From Dehalococcoidia bacterium UBA2158 (GTDB taxonomy: Bacteria > Chloroflexota > Dehalococcoidia > Lucifugimonadales > UBA3495), in NCBI GenBank assembly GCA_002328185.1, contig DCWQ01000003.1:51032-107100 (forward strand): a DNA stretch of 56,069 bases, given 5' to 3'. The position numbers were made by a program, and so were the translations under genes. Shown here piece after piece: positions 33,532 to 43,217 of this stretch. Within the stretch, counting starts at the first letter, position 1. Each line of letters starts with the position of its first letter. The notes below the pieces were generated by a model that worked only from the letters and a program-made list of their open reading frames with translations, was not told the DNA's origin and made no database searches.

Positions 33532-34548
33532 ATGAATGAGATAGGGCTATCTATCAACACCCGCTACGACATCTCAGATGGAGAACTGATCTCCATCGCC
33601 AAACATGCCGACGACATGGGGTATCACTCTTTCTGGGCTGCGGAATCCTGGGGCCGTGACGCATTCACCGTGCTGACCATGGTCGGCTGCAACACCCAGA
33701 ATATCCGCCTGGCCACCGGCATCGTCAACGTTTTTAGCAGGACACCCGCGCTCATCGCCCAGACCATCGCTTCTTTGGACATACTATCCAACGGCCGCGC
33801 CATCTTGGGGTTGGGCAGCAGCGGGCAGATCGTGGTGGAAGGCTGGCACGGCGTTCCCTTTGATTCTCCGCTTGGCCGCACCCGTGAGTACATCGAGATC
33901 ATCCGCAAAGCTCTGAGCGGCGCGCCCGTTAACCACGATGGTAAGTTCTACCAGATCGAGCGGTTCCGCATGCTCGCTCCGCCGGTGCAGGAACGCCTCC
34001 CCATCTATATCGCCAGTCTGGGGCCCAAGAACCTGGAGTTGACCGGCGAGGTCGCCGACGGCTGGCTACCCGTCTGGTTGAACATGGAACGTATCGCCGA
34101 CTTGAAAGAACGGCTCGCCGTCGGGGCCGCCAAGTCGGGCAGGAACGTTTCCGATGTGACCGTCGCCCCCTATCTGATGTGCTACACCTCCGACAGTCCC
34201 GAGGACCTCGCCCACGGCGCGGACTTGTTGCGGGCCCATATCGCCTATTACATCGGCGGCATGGGGACGTTTTACTTTGAGAATTTCAGCCGCGCCGGAT
34301 TCTGCGCCGAAGCCAAGGCGGTCCGGGACGCCTGGGGCTCCAAGAACCGGGACCAGGCCGCCAACGCTGTATCGGACCGGATGTTGGAGAGCGTGACGGT
34401 GTTGGGAAACCCCCAGCAGTGCCGCGACCAGATGGCCAAGTTCCGGCAGGCAGGGATCGACATGCCCGTCGCTACCTTCCCTCACGGTACTGAAATAGCC
34501 ACAATCCACCGTACCATTGACGCGCTAGCTTTGGAGGCTGGAGATTAG
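33532..34548 (+). CDS. Luciferase-like (LLM class) oxidoreductase
   Basis: This 338-residue TIM-barrel protein belongs to the bacterial luciferase-like family using FMN or F420. Hallmarks are 'IGLSINTRYDISDGELISIA', 'GYHSFWAAESWGRDAFTVL', 'IRLATGIVNVFSRTPALIAQ' and 'GRAILGLGSSGQIVVEGWHG', then 'RTREYIEIIRKALSG' and 'PIYIASLGPKNLELTGEVADG'. The pattern is close to the F420-dependent methylene-H4MPT reductase/hydride-transferase subgroup, but the cofactor cannot be fixed. ATG 33532 with AGGA 10 nt upstream is preferred; TTG 33523 is in frame. Its stop overlaps the GTG start of the metallophosphoesterase (TAGTG), so they are co-translated. Confidence 0.9.
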   Translation: MNEIGLSINTRYDISDGELISIAKHADDMGYHSFWAAESWGRDAFTVLTMVGCNTQNIRLATGIVNVFSRTPALIAQTIASLDILSNGRAILGLGSSGQIVVEGWHGVPFDSPLGRTREYIEIIRKALSGAPVNHDGKFYQIERFRMLAPPVQERLPIYIASLGPKNLELTGEVADGWLPVWLNMERIADLKERLAVGAAKSGRNVSDVTVAPYLMCYTSDSPEDLAHGADLLRAHIAYYIGGMGTFYFENFSRAGFCAEAKAVRDAWGSKNRDQAANAVSDRMLESVTVLGNPQQCRDQMAKFRQAGIDMPVATFPHGTEIATIHRTIDALALEAGD

Positions 34549-35117
34549 TGGCTACCAAGATCGGCGTTATCTCCGACACCCACTCGGCCGGCAGCGGTAG
34601 AGATCTGCCGGAGACGATACTCGACGCCCTGCGCGGGGTCGACATGATCCTCCACTGCGGCGACCTTGAATGCTTGGGAGTGCTTGACTACCTAGAAGAG
34701 GTGTCCCCTTTGCTGGCGGTGCGCGGCTACGAGGACCCCTTGGAAGATGGCGATCGCCTCGCCATGACCACCAGGGTAGTCAAAGTCGAGGGTGTGTCCA
34801 TCGGCATGGTCCACGACATCCAATGGCCGGGCCCCAAGATACCCACCACCCCCGACGGGGCCGGACTAGTGCTCCCAGACGGCAACGGCCGGGACATACT
34901 GGCCCGAAAGTTCAAAGAGCCAGTGGACGTGGTCCTATTCGGCGACACCCACGAGGAACTGGTCATGGACTGGGACGGCGTCCTAATCATGAACCCCGGC
35001 AGCCCAACCTACCCCGGCCGAAAACACAAACGCGGCGTCCTAGGCACCATCGGAATACTGCAGATAGACGGCGAAGAAGCTACCGCTCGAATCGTCAATC
35101 TGGAACCGTCCGAGTAG
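34548..35117 (+). CDS. YfcE/MJ0936-type metallophosphoesterase with altered metal site
   Basis: This 189-residue calcineurin-like phosphoesterase resembles YfcE/MJ0936 phosphodiesterases. Motif 1 'GVISDTHSAG' (D-x-H) and motif 2 'ILHCGDLE' are intact. Motif 3, usually G-N-x-D, reads 'VRGYEDPL', with Tyr where the metal-ligand Asn should be. The 'G-H-[TS]-H' motif reads 'LFGDTHEEL', with Asp for the first His, while 'MVHD' takes the place of 'x-H-G'. 'NPGSPTYPG' near the C-terminus matches the family (NPGS). It begins with GTG overlapping the upstream stop. The altered site may bind metals differently or be weakly active. Confidence 0.85.
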   Translation: MATKIGVISDTHSAGSGRDLPETILDALRGVDMILHCGDLECLGVLDYLEEVSPLLAVRGYEDPLEDGDRLAMTTRVVKVEGVSIGMVHDIQWPGPKIPTTPDGAGLVLPDGNGRDILARKFKEPVDVVLFGDTHEELVMDWDGVLIMNPGSPTYPGRKHKRGVLGTIGILQIDGEEATARIVNLEPSE

Positions 35118-35132
35118 CGCGCCCATGAAATC

Positions 35133-35164
35133 CCCTCTCTTCCTTCCGCGGGAGCAGGAGAGGG
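35133..35164. repeat. REP-like hairpin, CCCTCTC/GAGAGGG
   Basis: CCCTCTC (35133-35139) and GAGAGGG (35158-35164) frame a C/T- then G/A-rich loop just after the phosphoesterase stop. Sequence and placement are like the elements at 14421, 42099 and 43162. It is followed at 35221-35250 by 'atggattccggcgaaggc', another motif of the kind often dispersed between bacterial genes. Confidence 0.5.
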
Positions 35165-35265
35165 TCCGAGTAAGGGCAACGCTTCTCCGCAAGTCATCCA
35201 ATAAGTCTCAGGCGTAGTCGCATGGATTCCGGCGAAGGCTGGAATGACGGCATTACCAGAAACAA

Positions 35266-35305
35266 AAAAGGGGCCGGTCCTTCCATGGAAGGACCGGCCC
35301 CTTTT
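35266..35305 (-). terminator. Rho-independent terminator of hppA
   Basis: A near-perfect 40-nt palindrome (AAAAGGGGCCGG... to ...CCGGCCCCTTTT, centre CCATGG) lies 20 nt after the hppA stop. On the minus strand it ends in a T-run. The stem is about 18 bp. It probably also stops plus-strand transcription. Confidence 0.92.
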
Positions 35306-35324
35306 GCTTGAACCTATTTGATGC

Positions 35325-37367
<2,043 letters not shown>

Positions 37368-37571
37368 GAAGAGACTCTCTTAAAAGGGACAGGCGTGGCC
37401 TATTTGTCTACCGGTTTATTTAATCCAAACCGGCCTGTTTTTAGGCGTGCGCAACGTATCATATGGGCCTGGGGGTGTCAAGCGGATTTCGACGCCAGAT
37501 ACGCCTATTTTGCACGGGTCTCGCCGCGCTGGAGAGGAACCTCCCCTGGTGTTGTAGGGATACCTGGGCGG

Positions 37572-38821
37572 CTAGGGGGTGTGTATTTCGATGTCCGGGA
37601 ATGAGATGGCCACCGCGAACCAGAACGATCGGCGGGTGCTCACCCGTTCCAAACGGTTGCCCGCCAAAGGCCCGTCCCCACCGCGTCCGGCAAAGTCCCA
37701 AGAGGTACCGGTCTCATTGTCGGTGAATCTCCTGGCTCCCGCATATTCAAAACTAAGGGTTTGCCCATCCACCGTGCGAGAGAAAGCCGTCACCGACAGG
37801 CCGCCCATAGCTGTAAAGACCACCACCGGCTCGCCGCCCACTTTGCCATTAATCGCGCCGCCGTCGATGTCTCCCAATGGAAACGCCGTAACCGCGTCGC
37901 CGATCTCCACGGTTAACACTATCTCGCCCGCTGAGAGCCGCCCGTCCAGTTTGTCTTTATCCACGGGGAAGGCAAACTGCTCGCTATTGATGCGGTCTTG
38001 ATAGCCACTGCCAAACCCGTTGCCATAGGAGGCGCCGGTGAAGAGGGTTTCCAGTCCCCCTTCGACGCCCATTATCAGAAGCGTTTCGGGGTGGAGTGCT
38101 TTCCAATTCGCCCAGGGCATGGTCGCCGATGGCAAGGGTTCGAGCCGGGAGCCGGTAAGGGTCCCAACCACGGCCTCGCCGCCACCTGGAACCGATAAGA
38201 ATTGGTTTGGTGGTCGTACATCACCAGATCAGACTGATATAGGGCACTGGTGTTGCCAAAGGTGAGGGCCTCTCCGTCAACTTCCCGGTTGAATACCACG
38301 CCGCTGAAACAAAGATGGCAGTAGGTAATCAACACCGGTACGCCGCCGATGTTATCGTTCACGATCTCATGGAAATTCAAGATGTTGATGGGATAGGCGA
38401 ATGTCTCGTCTCCAGACTCGTACCCCAGGACCAGGTCTTCGTCCTCCAGCCACGGCAGGGCATCAGAGGCGCCGTATACCGGCAGGTCCACCGGGATGAT
38501 GGCGTCCCGGAGATCCGTCTGAAGCTCGTCCAATATCTCGCTAAGAGGCACGAACCGGGCGCCGGTCGTGCCGAAAGTGTCAAACAGGATGTCCTCAATG
38601 GGCACATTGTGTTTGGTCAAGTCCACGTCTGGAACGATCTTCGGTACTATGGAAGACCCTTCCGGGACGATCGAAGTCGCCGTTGGTTTTACCGTGGTGG
38701 CCTGGGCCGTACCGCCCGCTTGGCCTGGCGCGGGAGTTGAGTCGGAGCCGCCACAGGCAATAGCCAAAACCAGTAGTGCGGCTGCAAAGGCGGTCCAATG
38801 AGCTGAGTTTGGCAGCTTCAA
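37572..38821 (-). pseudogene. DUF3179 lipoprotein gene with one frameshift
   Basis: Two overlapping minus-strand frames together make one DUF3179 protein. The first (38821-38075) has a lipoprotein signal (M-K-L-P-N-S..., 'LVLAIAC' lipobox at about residue 23), then 'YPINILNFHEIVNDNIGGVP', 'ITYCHLCFSGVVFNREVDG' and 'SDLVMYDHQTNSYRFQV'. The second (38171-37572) continues 'VGTLTGSRLEPLPSATMPW', 'SAGEIVLTVEIGDAVTAFPL' and 'NETGTSWDFAGRG'. Restoring one base near 38178-38182 (GTGGCGGCG, expected GTGGCGGGCG on the minus strand) joins them in frame through 'FQVAGEAVVGTLTG'. The repaired product would be about 416 residues. It is either a recent pseudogene or a sequence error in a G/C-rich run. Confidence 0.85.
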
Positions 38822-39032
38822 CCGTAACCTCTATGAGAATCAAAAGGAATTAAAGTTATGACTCAAGATACGATGCCGCCCAAAGCAATTTGGGTACATG
38901 TTCTGACCGCACAGTTGTCCATTAACGGGAATCCGATGCTATAATGCGCACCATCGGACCCAGGCGTAACCATTATGCTGCGCCGGACCGGGCACGAACC
39001 AGCATAGCATCGAAAGCAGAAGGAATCGCTAC

Positions 39033-40316
39033 ATGTTTATCGGCTACTTCACTGAACGGCCCTACCAGGACCCTGAGTCGGGGTTTTTCGGCGCGACGGG
39101 CACGCCCATCAAAGACCTGACCTTGAGCAACGGCGTGTACAGTCCCGAACTGGGCGCCCGCCTATACAACCGCTATCTAGACGAGAAGATTTACGCCGAG
39201 GAGATGGGATTCGACGGCCTGATGCTGAACGAGCACCACAGCACACCGTTCTGCATGGGCGGCGCAATGAACGTCGAAGCCTCCATCCTGGCACGCATCA
39301 CCAAGAAGGCCAAGATCGTTCTCATGGGCAACATCCTGCCCATCTGGGACGACCCTCTCTGGCTGGTCGAGCAACTCGCCATGATCGACCTCATCTCCCA
39401 CGGCCGCCTGGTCTCAGGTTGGGTGCGGGGGACCGGCCGCGAAAGCGTGGCCCATAACTCGCCGCCGCCTTACAACTGGGAGCGGTTCCAAGAGGCCCAC
39501 GAGTTCATTATCAAGGCTTGGACCGAGCCCGGCCCCTTCCGCTGGGAGGGCAAGCACTACCAATACCGCCACGTTAACCCCTGGGTGCGCCCGTACCAGA
39601 AGCCGCATCCCCAGGTCTGGTTGCCTGGTGTGATCAGCCGTGACTCTTTGAAGTGGGCTGCCGAGCAACGCATCCCGTACGTTATGCTTTCAACCGAGAT
39701 GGACCCAACAAGAGCAGCGTTCCAGGTATACCACGACACCGCCAAGGAACAGGGGTATGAGTCGGGTCCCCAAAACCTTGGCTATCTCTGGAAGGTCCAC
39801 GTCGACGAGACCGAGGAACTGGCAGAGAAGACCGCCAGGAAATATGTTCAGGGCCCCAGCAACCCATTCCTAGCCGGCAATGAGGGCACCAACAATCCAG
39901 CCCTCCTGAAGCTGCCCGGACTCACCAACCGCCACAGGGTGCTGCCCACCCAGATAGCGGCCACCGCGGCCCGAGGCGGAAGGGTCGATGTGCTGGGTCG
40001 GCCCTATGAACAACAGATCGAGGACTACACCATCATCACCGGGACGCCCAAGACGGTTATTCCCAAGATTCGTCACGTATTGGAGTACCTCCGGCCTGGC
40101 AGCGTGTTCTTTTGGGACGGCGACGGCGCTATGACCCACGATGACGCCATGCGCAGCCTGAGGCTCATGGGTGAAGAAGTCATACCCGCCGTCCACGAGA
40201 TCGCCAAGGAATTGGAATTGCCAAGTTCCTTCGAGGTGGATACGGCCACTGGAAAGCCGATCTCCCAAACCCCGCAGGCCACCGCCGATACCGCAAGCGG
40301 CCACGGAGAGGACTAG
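39033..40316 (+). CDS. Luciferase-like flavin monooxygenase
   Basis: This 427-residue LLM-class protein is longer than the other two in the window. Family signatures are 'MFIGYFTERPYQDPESGFFG', 'GFDGLMLNEHHSTPFCMGGA' (E-H-H motif), 'KIVLMGNILPIWDDPLWLVE' and 'GRLVSGWVRGTGRESVAHN', then 'PYQKPHPQVWLPGVIS'. The E-H-H motif and length resemble alkanal or nitrilotriacetate-type flavin monooxygenases that take FMNH2 from a partner reductase, but no reductase gene is nearby. The last 35 residues are low-complexity and not part of the barrel. The ATG follows GCAGAAGGAATCGCTAC. A terminator-like hairpin follows at 40346. Confidence 0.9.
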   Translation: MFIGYFTERPYQDPESGFFGATGTPIKDLTLSNGVYSPELGARLYNRYLDEKIYAEEMGFDGLMLNEHHSTPFCMGGAMNVEASILARITKKAKIVLMGNILPIWDDPLWLVEQLAMIDLISHGRLVSGWVRGTGRESVAHNSPPPYNWERFQEAHEFIIKAWTEPGPFRWEGKHYQYRHVNPWVRPYQKPHPQVWLPGVISRDSLKWAAEQRIPYVMLSTEMDPTRAAFQVYHDTAKEQGYESGPQNLGYLWKVHVDETEELAEKTARKYVQGPSNPFLAGNEGTNNPALLKLPGLTNRHRVLPTQIAATAARGGRVDVLGRPYEQQIEDYTIITGTPKTVIPKIRHVLEYLRPGSVFFWDGDGAMTHDDAMRSLRLMGEEVIPAVHEIAKELELPSSFEVDTATGKPISQTPQATADTASGHGED

Positions 40317-40345
40317 CCCCCTCCGGCGCGCAACAGCAAACAACT

Positions 40346-40374
40346 AAATCCCCCAGGCCTGTCCTGGGGGATTT
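40346..40374 (+). terminator. Rho-independent-like terminator
   Basis: A 12-bp stem AAATCCCCCAGG (40346-40357) with CCTGGGGGATTT (40363-40374) and 5-nt loop lies 30 nt after the luciferase-like gene stop. The T-run is short (TTT). Confidence 0.75.
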
Positions 40375-40428
40375 CGATTCAGGCGATACACTACCCACCT
40401 AGGCATCACGGGCGCATAATATGCTGCG

Positions 40429-42087
40429 ATGACCACTGATTCGAACGCTGACCCAAACCTGGATTTGAGCGCCGACGTTGTCGTGATCGGGGGAGGCCCC
40501 GCCGGCAGCGCCGCAGCCACCATGCTCGCCCGGAAGGGATGGCAGGTGACGGTCCTGGAGCGGGAGCAATTCCCCAGGGACCACGTTGGGGAGTCCCTGC
40601 TGCCAGCCTCCATCCCTATTCTGGAGGAGTTGGGCGCATTGCCCGCCGTGGAAACCGCGAGTTTCCTGCCCAAGCACGGGGCAACCATGGTCTGGGGCAG
40701 CGGCGACGCACCCTGGAGCTGGTACTTCAAAGAGACCAGCCAGCGATACCCCCACTCCTATCAGGTATGGCGTCCCCAGTTCGACCAGATCCTGCTGGAC
40801 AACGCCAAAGCCCAGGGTGTCACGGTGCTGGAGGGCCACCAGGTCACCGAGGTGATTTTCGACGGCGATGAAGCAATCGGCGTGGAGTTCACCAATGCGC
40901 AGGGAGAATCTGGGGAAGCGCAGTGCCGGTTCGTGGTCGACGCCAGCGGACAGTCGACGTTGCTGGCCCGTCACCTGGGATCGAAGCAGTGGGACCCGTT
41001 CTTCCGGAACCTGGCCGTCTACGCCTACTTCAAGGGCGCAAAACTCCTTCCTGAACCCGACCAGAACAACATCTTCATCGAATCATACCGCTACGGCTGG
41101 CTCTGGAGCATCCCCCTGCACACCGGGAGCACCAGCGTCGGCGCAGTGGTCGACTCAACCATCGGGCAGGAAGGCATCCAGCAGAACGGCGCCAAGGCAT
41201 TCTTGGAGGCCCAGTTGGCCCAGAGCGGTCACACCCGGGCCATGTTGGAGAACGCCGAGATGGACTCGGAACCGACCGTGGTGATGGACTGGTCGTACAC
41301 CGCCGAAAAGCTGTACGGACCGGGCTACATATTGGCCGGAGACGCCGCCTGCTTCGTCGACCCACTGTTCTCATCGGGCGTCCATCTAGCGCTGATGTCG
41401 GGGGTGTTGGCCGCTGCCTACGTGACTACGGCCCTGAACAACGCGTCGATGGCCGATGAAGCCGGCCAGGTCTACCAGGAGCTATACCTCAAGGAATACA
41501 ACCAGTTTCGGGAGATGGCCCGGCTGTTCTACTCCAGCAACCTCAGCGCTGAGTCATATTTCTGGGAGGCCCGCCGCATCACCGACGCCGGCGCGTATTC
41601 CCCTCGCCAAAGCTTCATCCAAGCTGTTGCCGGACAGCCGCCCCGAGGCTATGAGCGCGTGGTGTTGGACCGGGGCCAAGCGCCCGAAGAATTCGTCAAA
41701 AGCGTCCGTGCCGTGGAGTCGGAACGCCAGTCCCGGACCCAGTGGTTGGCAGCTCTCGCCTCCGACCCCCAACGCAACCAGATACTAAACGCCGTGCCAC
41801 GGCTGGCAGAGGGCATCCAAGTACAACGCAAACCAGTGCTGGCCGAGGGGGAGTTCGTGGAAGGGTACGTACTCAACACCGTCTCCCAGCCTGAGGGCAC
41901 GCCCTGCAGCCCTTTGGTCGCCGCCGTGATAGAAGAGATCGACGGCCAGAAGTCGGTCTCCGACATCGTGGACGGCATGGGAGCACACCTAGACCAAGCC
42001 GGCCACGCCCAACTAGAAGAAGCCGTCTCCCGGACCATCGAGATACTCTACGTAGACGGCACCGTAGCTCGACTAATCACGGATTAA
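40429..42087 (+). CDS. Flavin-dependent halogenase-like protein with PqqD-like tail
   Basis: This 552-residue FAD protein has the dinucleotide motif 'VVVIGGGPAGSAAATMLARK', then 'REQFPRDHVGESLLPASIPI', as in phenolic/pyrrole flavin-dependent halogenases. It also has the halogenase hallmark W-x-W-x-I-P as 'YGWLWSIPLHTG', and 'ILAGDAACFVDPLFSSGVHL' closing the FAD site. The halogenase-like part ends near residue 400. The last 85 or so residues ('GTPCSPLVAAVIEEIDGQKS', 'VSDIVDGMGAHLDQAG', 'TIEILYVDGTVARL') look like a PqqD-type winged domain, which binds peptides in other systems. No flavin reductase or carrier-protein gene is adjacent. It may chlorinate or brominate, or be a monooxygenase that kept the fold. 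Confidence 0.85.
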   Translation: MTTDSNADPNLDLSADVVVIGGGPAGSAAATMLARKGWQVTVLEREQFPRDHVGESLLPASIPILEELGALPAVETASFLPKHGATMVWGSGDAPWSWYFKETSQRYPHSYQVWRPQFDQILLDNAKAQGVTVLEGHQVTEVIFDGDEAIGVEFTNAQGESGEAQCRFVVDASGQSTLLARHLGSKQWDPFFRNLAVYAYFKGAKLLPEPDQNNIFIESYRYGWLWSIPLHTGSTSVGAVVDSTIGQEGIQQNGAKAFLEAQLAQSGHTRAMLENAEMDSEPTVVMDWSYTAEKLYGPGYILAGDAACFVDPLFSSGVHLALMSGVLAAAYVTTALNNASMADEAGQVYQELYLKEYNQFREMARLFYSSNLSAESYFWEARRITDAGAYSPRQSFIQAVAGQPPRGYERVVLDRGQAPEEFVKSVRAVESERQSRTQWLAALASDPQRNQILNAVPRLAEGIQVQRKPVLAEGEFVEGYVLNTVSQPEGTPCSPLVAAVIEEIDGQKSVSDIVDGMGAHLDQAGHAQLEEAVSRTIEILYVDGTVARLITD

Positions 42088-42098
42088 ACCAAAAGTAA

Positions 42099-42120
42099 CT
42101 TCTCCCGCGCACGGGGGAAG
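42099..42120. repeat. REP-like hairpin, CTTCTCCC/GGGGGAAG
   Basis: CTTCTCCC (42099-42106) and GGGGGAAG (42113-42120) with loop GCGCAC lie 11 nt after the halogenase-like gene. The loop and arms match the 14421 element closely. It may end transcription. Confidence 0.6.
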
Positions 42121-42206
42121 GTTACGATGGGGGCGCTGCGTTACGGCCAGTCGGCACGAGACCGCGACCACTCAAAATAATCAAAACAAAACCAACAGGA
42201 GAGAAC

Positions 42207-43136
42207 ATGGCCACGAGACAGATACCCACGGAAGATGAAGTTATCGGTTGGATGGACTCACTCAGCAACTGGGGACGCTGGGGCAAAGACGACCAACTGG
42301 GCACGCTGAACCTGATCACCGACGCCAAACGCGCCCAAGCGGCCGCACTGGTCAAAGAGGGCATCAGCGTTAGTTGCTCCAGGCTGATCGTTCCGGAGCA
42401 CGCCGCCGATGTCACCAGCATTCCGCCCCTGCATTACATGATCCGGGCCGGCGACACGATCCCTGCCGAGGGTCCGGGCGGGACCTCCGACTTCCTAGGA
42501 TTCTCCTACCACGGCCTGACGATCTCCCACCTGGACGCCTTGTGCCATCAAGCCTGGAACGGCAAGCTTTACAACGGATTCGATGCTTCTCAGGTCGGCA
42601 GCGAGTCCAAGGCCACAGTGTTGAACATCGACGTTGCCAAAGACGGCATCATCACCCGGGGCGTCATGCTGGACATCGCCAAGGTGCGTGGCGTTGACTG
42701 GCTGGAGGCTGGCGAGGGTGTGTTCGTTGAGGACCTGGAAGCCGCCGAGAAGGCCCAGGGTGTCAGGCTGGAAGAGGGCGATGCTCTGATGCTGCGGCTG
42801 GGATGGTACAAGCGCAGACTGGACAAGGGCGCCCCGGAATCAGGACGGCCCGGACTGCACGCCGAGACTCTGCCCTGGCTGAAAGAAAGGGGCATCTCCT
42901 TGGTCGCCGGCGACGCCTCCCAGGACGCCGAGCCCAGCGGATACCCGGCCATCGGGCTGCCGATACACCGGGTGGGCATCGTAGGCATGGGCCTGTGGCT
43001 CATCGACGCCGGCAACTGCGAAGAACTGGCGGCGACCTGTGAACACCTGAGCCGTTACGAGTTCATGTTCATAGTGGCCCCGCTACGGTTCAAAAACGCC
43101 ACCGGCTCACCCACCAACCCACTGGCAGTGTTTTAG
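42207..43136 (+). CDS. Cyclase family protein (kynurenine formamidase fold)
   Basis: This 309-residue protein belongs to the cyclase family (PF04199) of metal-dependent hydrolases that includes bacterial kynurenine formamidase and isatin hydrolase. The metal motif, H-x-G-T-H-x-D-x-P in the classical form, is 'ISHLDALCHQAWNGKLYNG'. 'DALMLRLGWYKRRL' and 'HRVGIVGMGLWLIDAGNCEE' are typical of the longer (about 300-residue) subgroup. CAGGAGAGAAC precedes ATG 42207. It lies downstream of the halogenase-like gene, with about 120 nt between, so aromatic or indole-type ring compounds are a plausible but unproven context. Confidence 0.9.
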   Translation: MATRQIPTEDEVIGWMDSLSNWGRWGKDDQLGTLNLITDAKRAQAAALVKEGISVSCSRLIVPEHAADVTSIPPLHYMIRAGDTIPAEGPGGTSDFLGFSYHGLTISHLDALCHQAWNGKLYNGFDASQVGSESKATVLNIDVAKDGIITRGVMLDIAKVRGVDWLEAGEGVFVEDLEAAEKAQGVRLEEGDALMLRLGWYKRRLDKGAPESGRPGLHAETLPWLKERGISLVAGDASQDAEPSGYPAIGLPIHRVGIVGMGLWLIDAGNCEELAATCEHLSRYEFMFIVAPLRFKNATGSPTNPLAVF

Positions 43137-43161
43137 GCGGCAGAGAGCCCATCGCCAAGAT

Positions 43162-43183
43162 CCTTTCCCCTCGGGGGAGAAGG
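43162..43183. repeat. REP-like hairpin, CCTTTCCCC/GGGGGAGAAGG
   Basis: An imperfect stem with a 2-nt to 4-nt loop follows the cyclase gene by 25 nt and continues 'aaggttagg', which matches the flank of the other elements. It sits between convergent genes. Confidence 0.55.
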
Positions 43184-43217
43184 TTAGGTTCGACGAAGTC
43201 GGAGATGGAGGGTGCCG

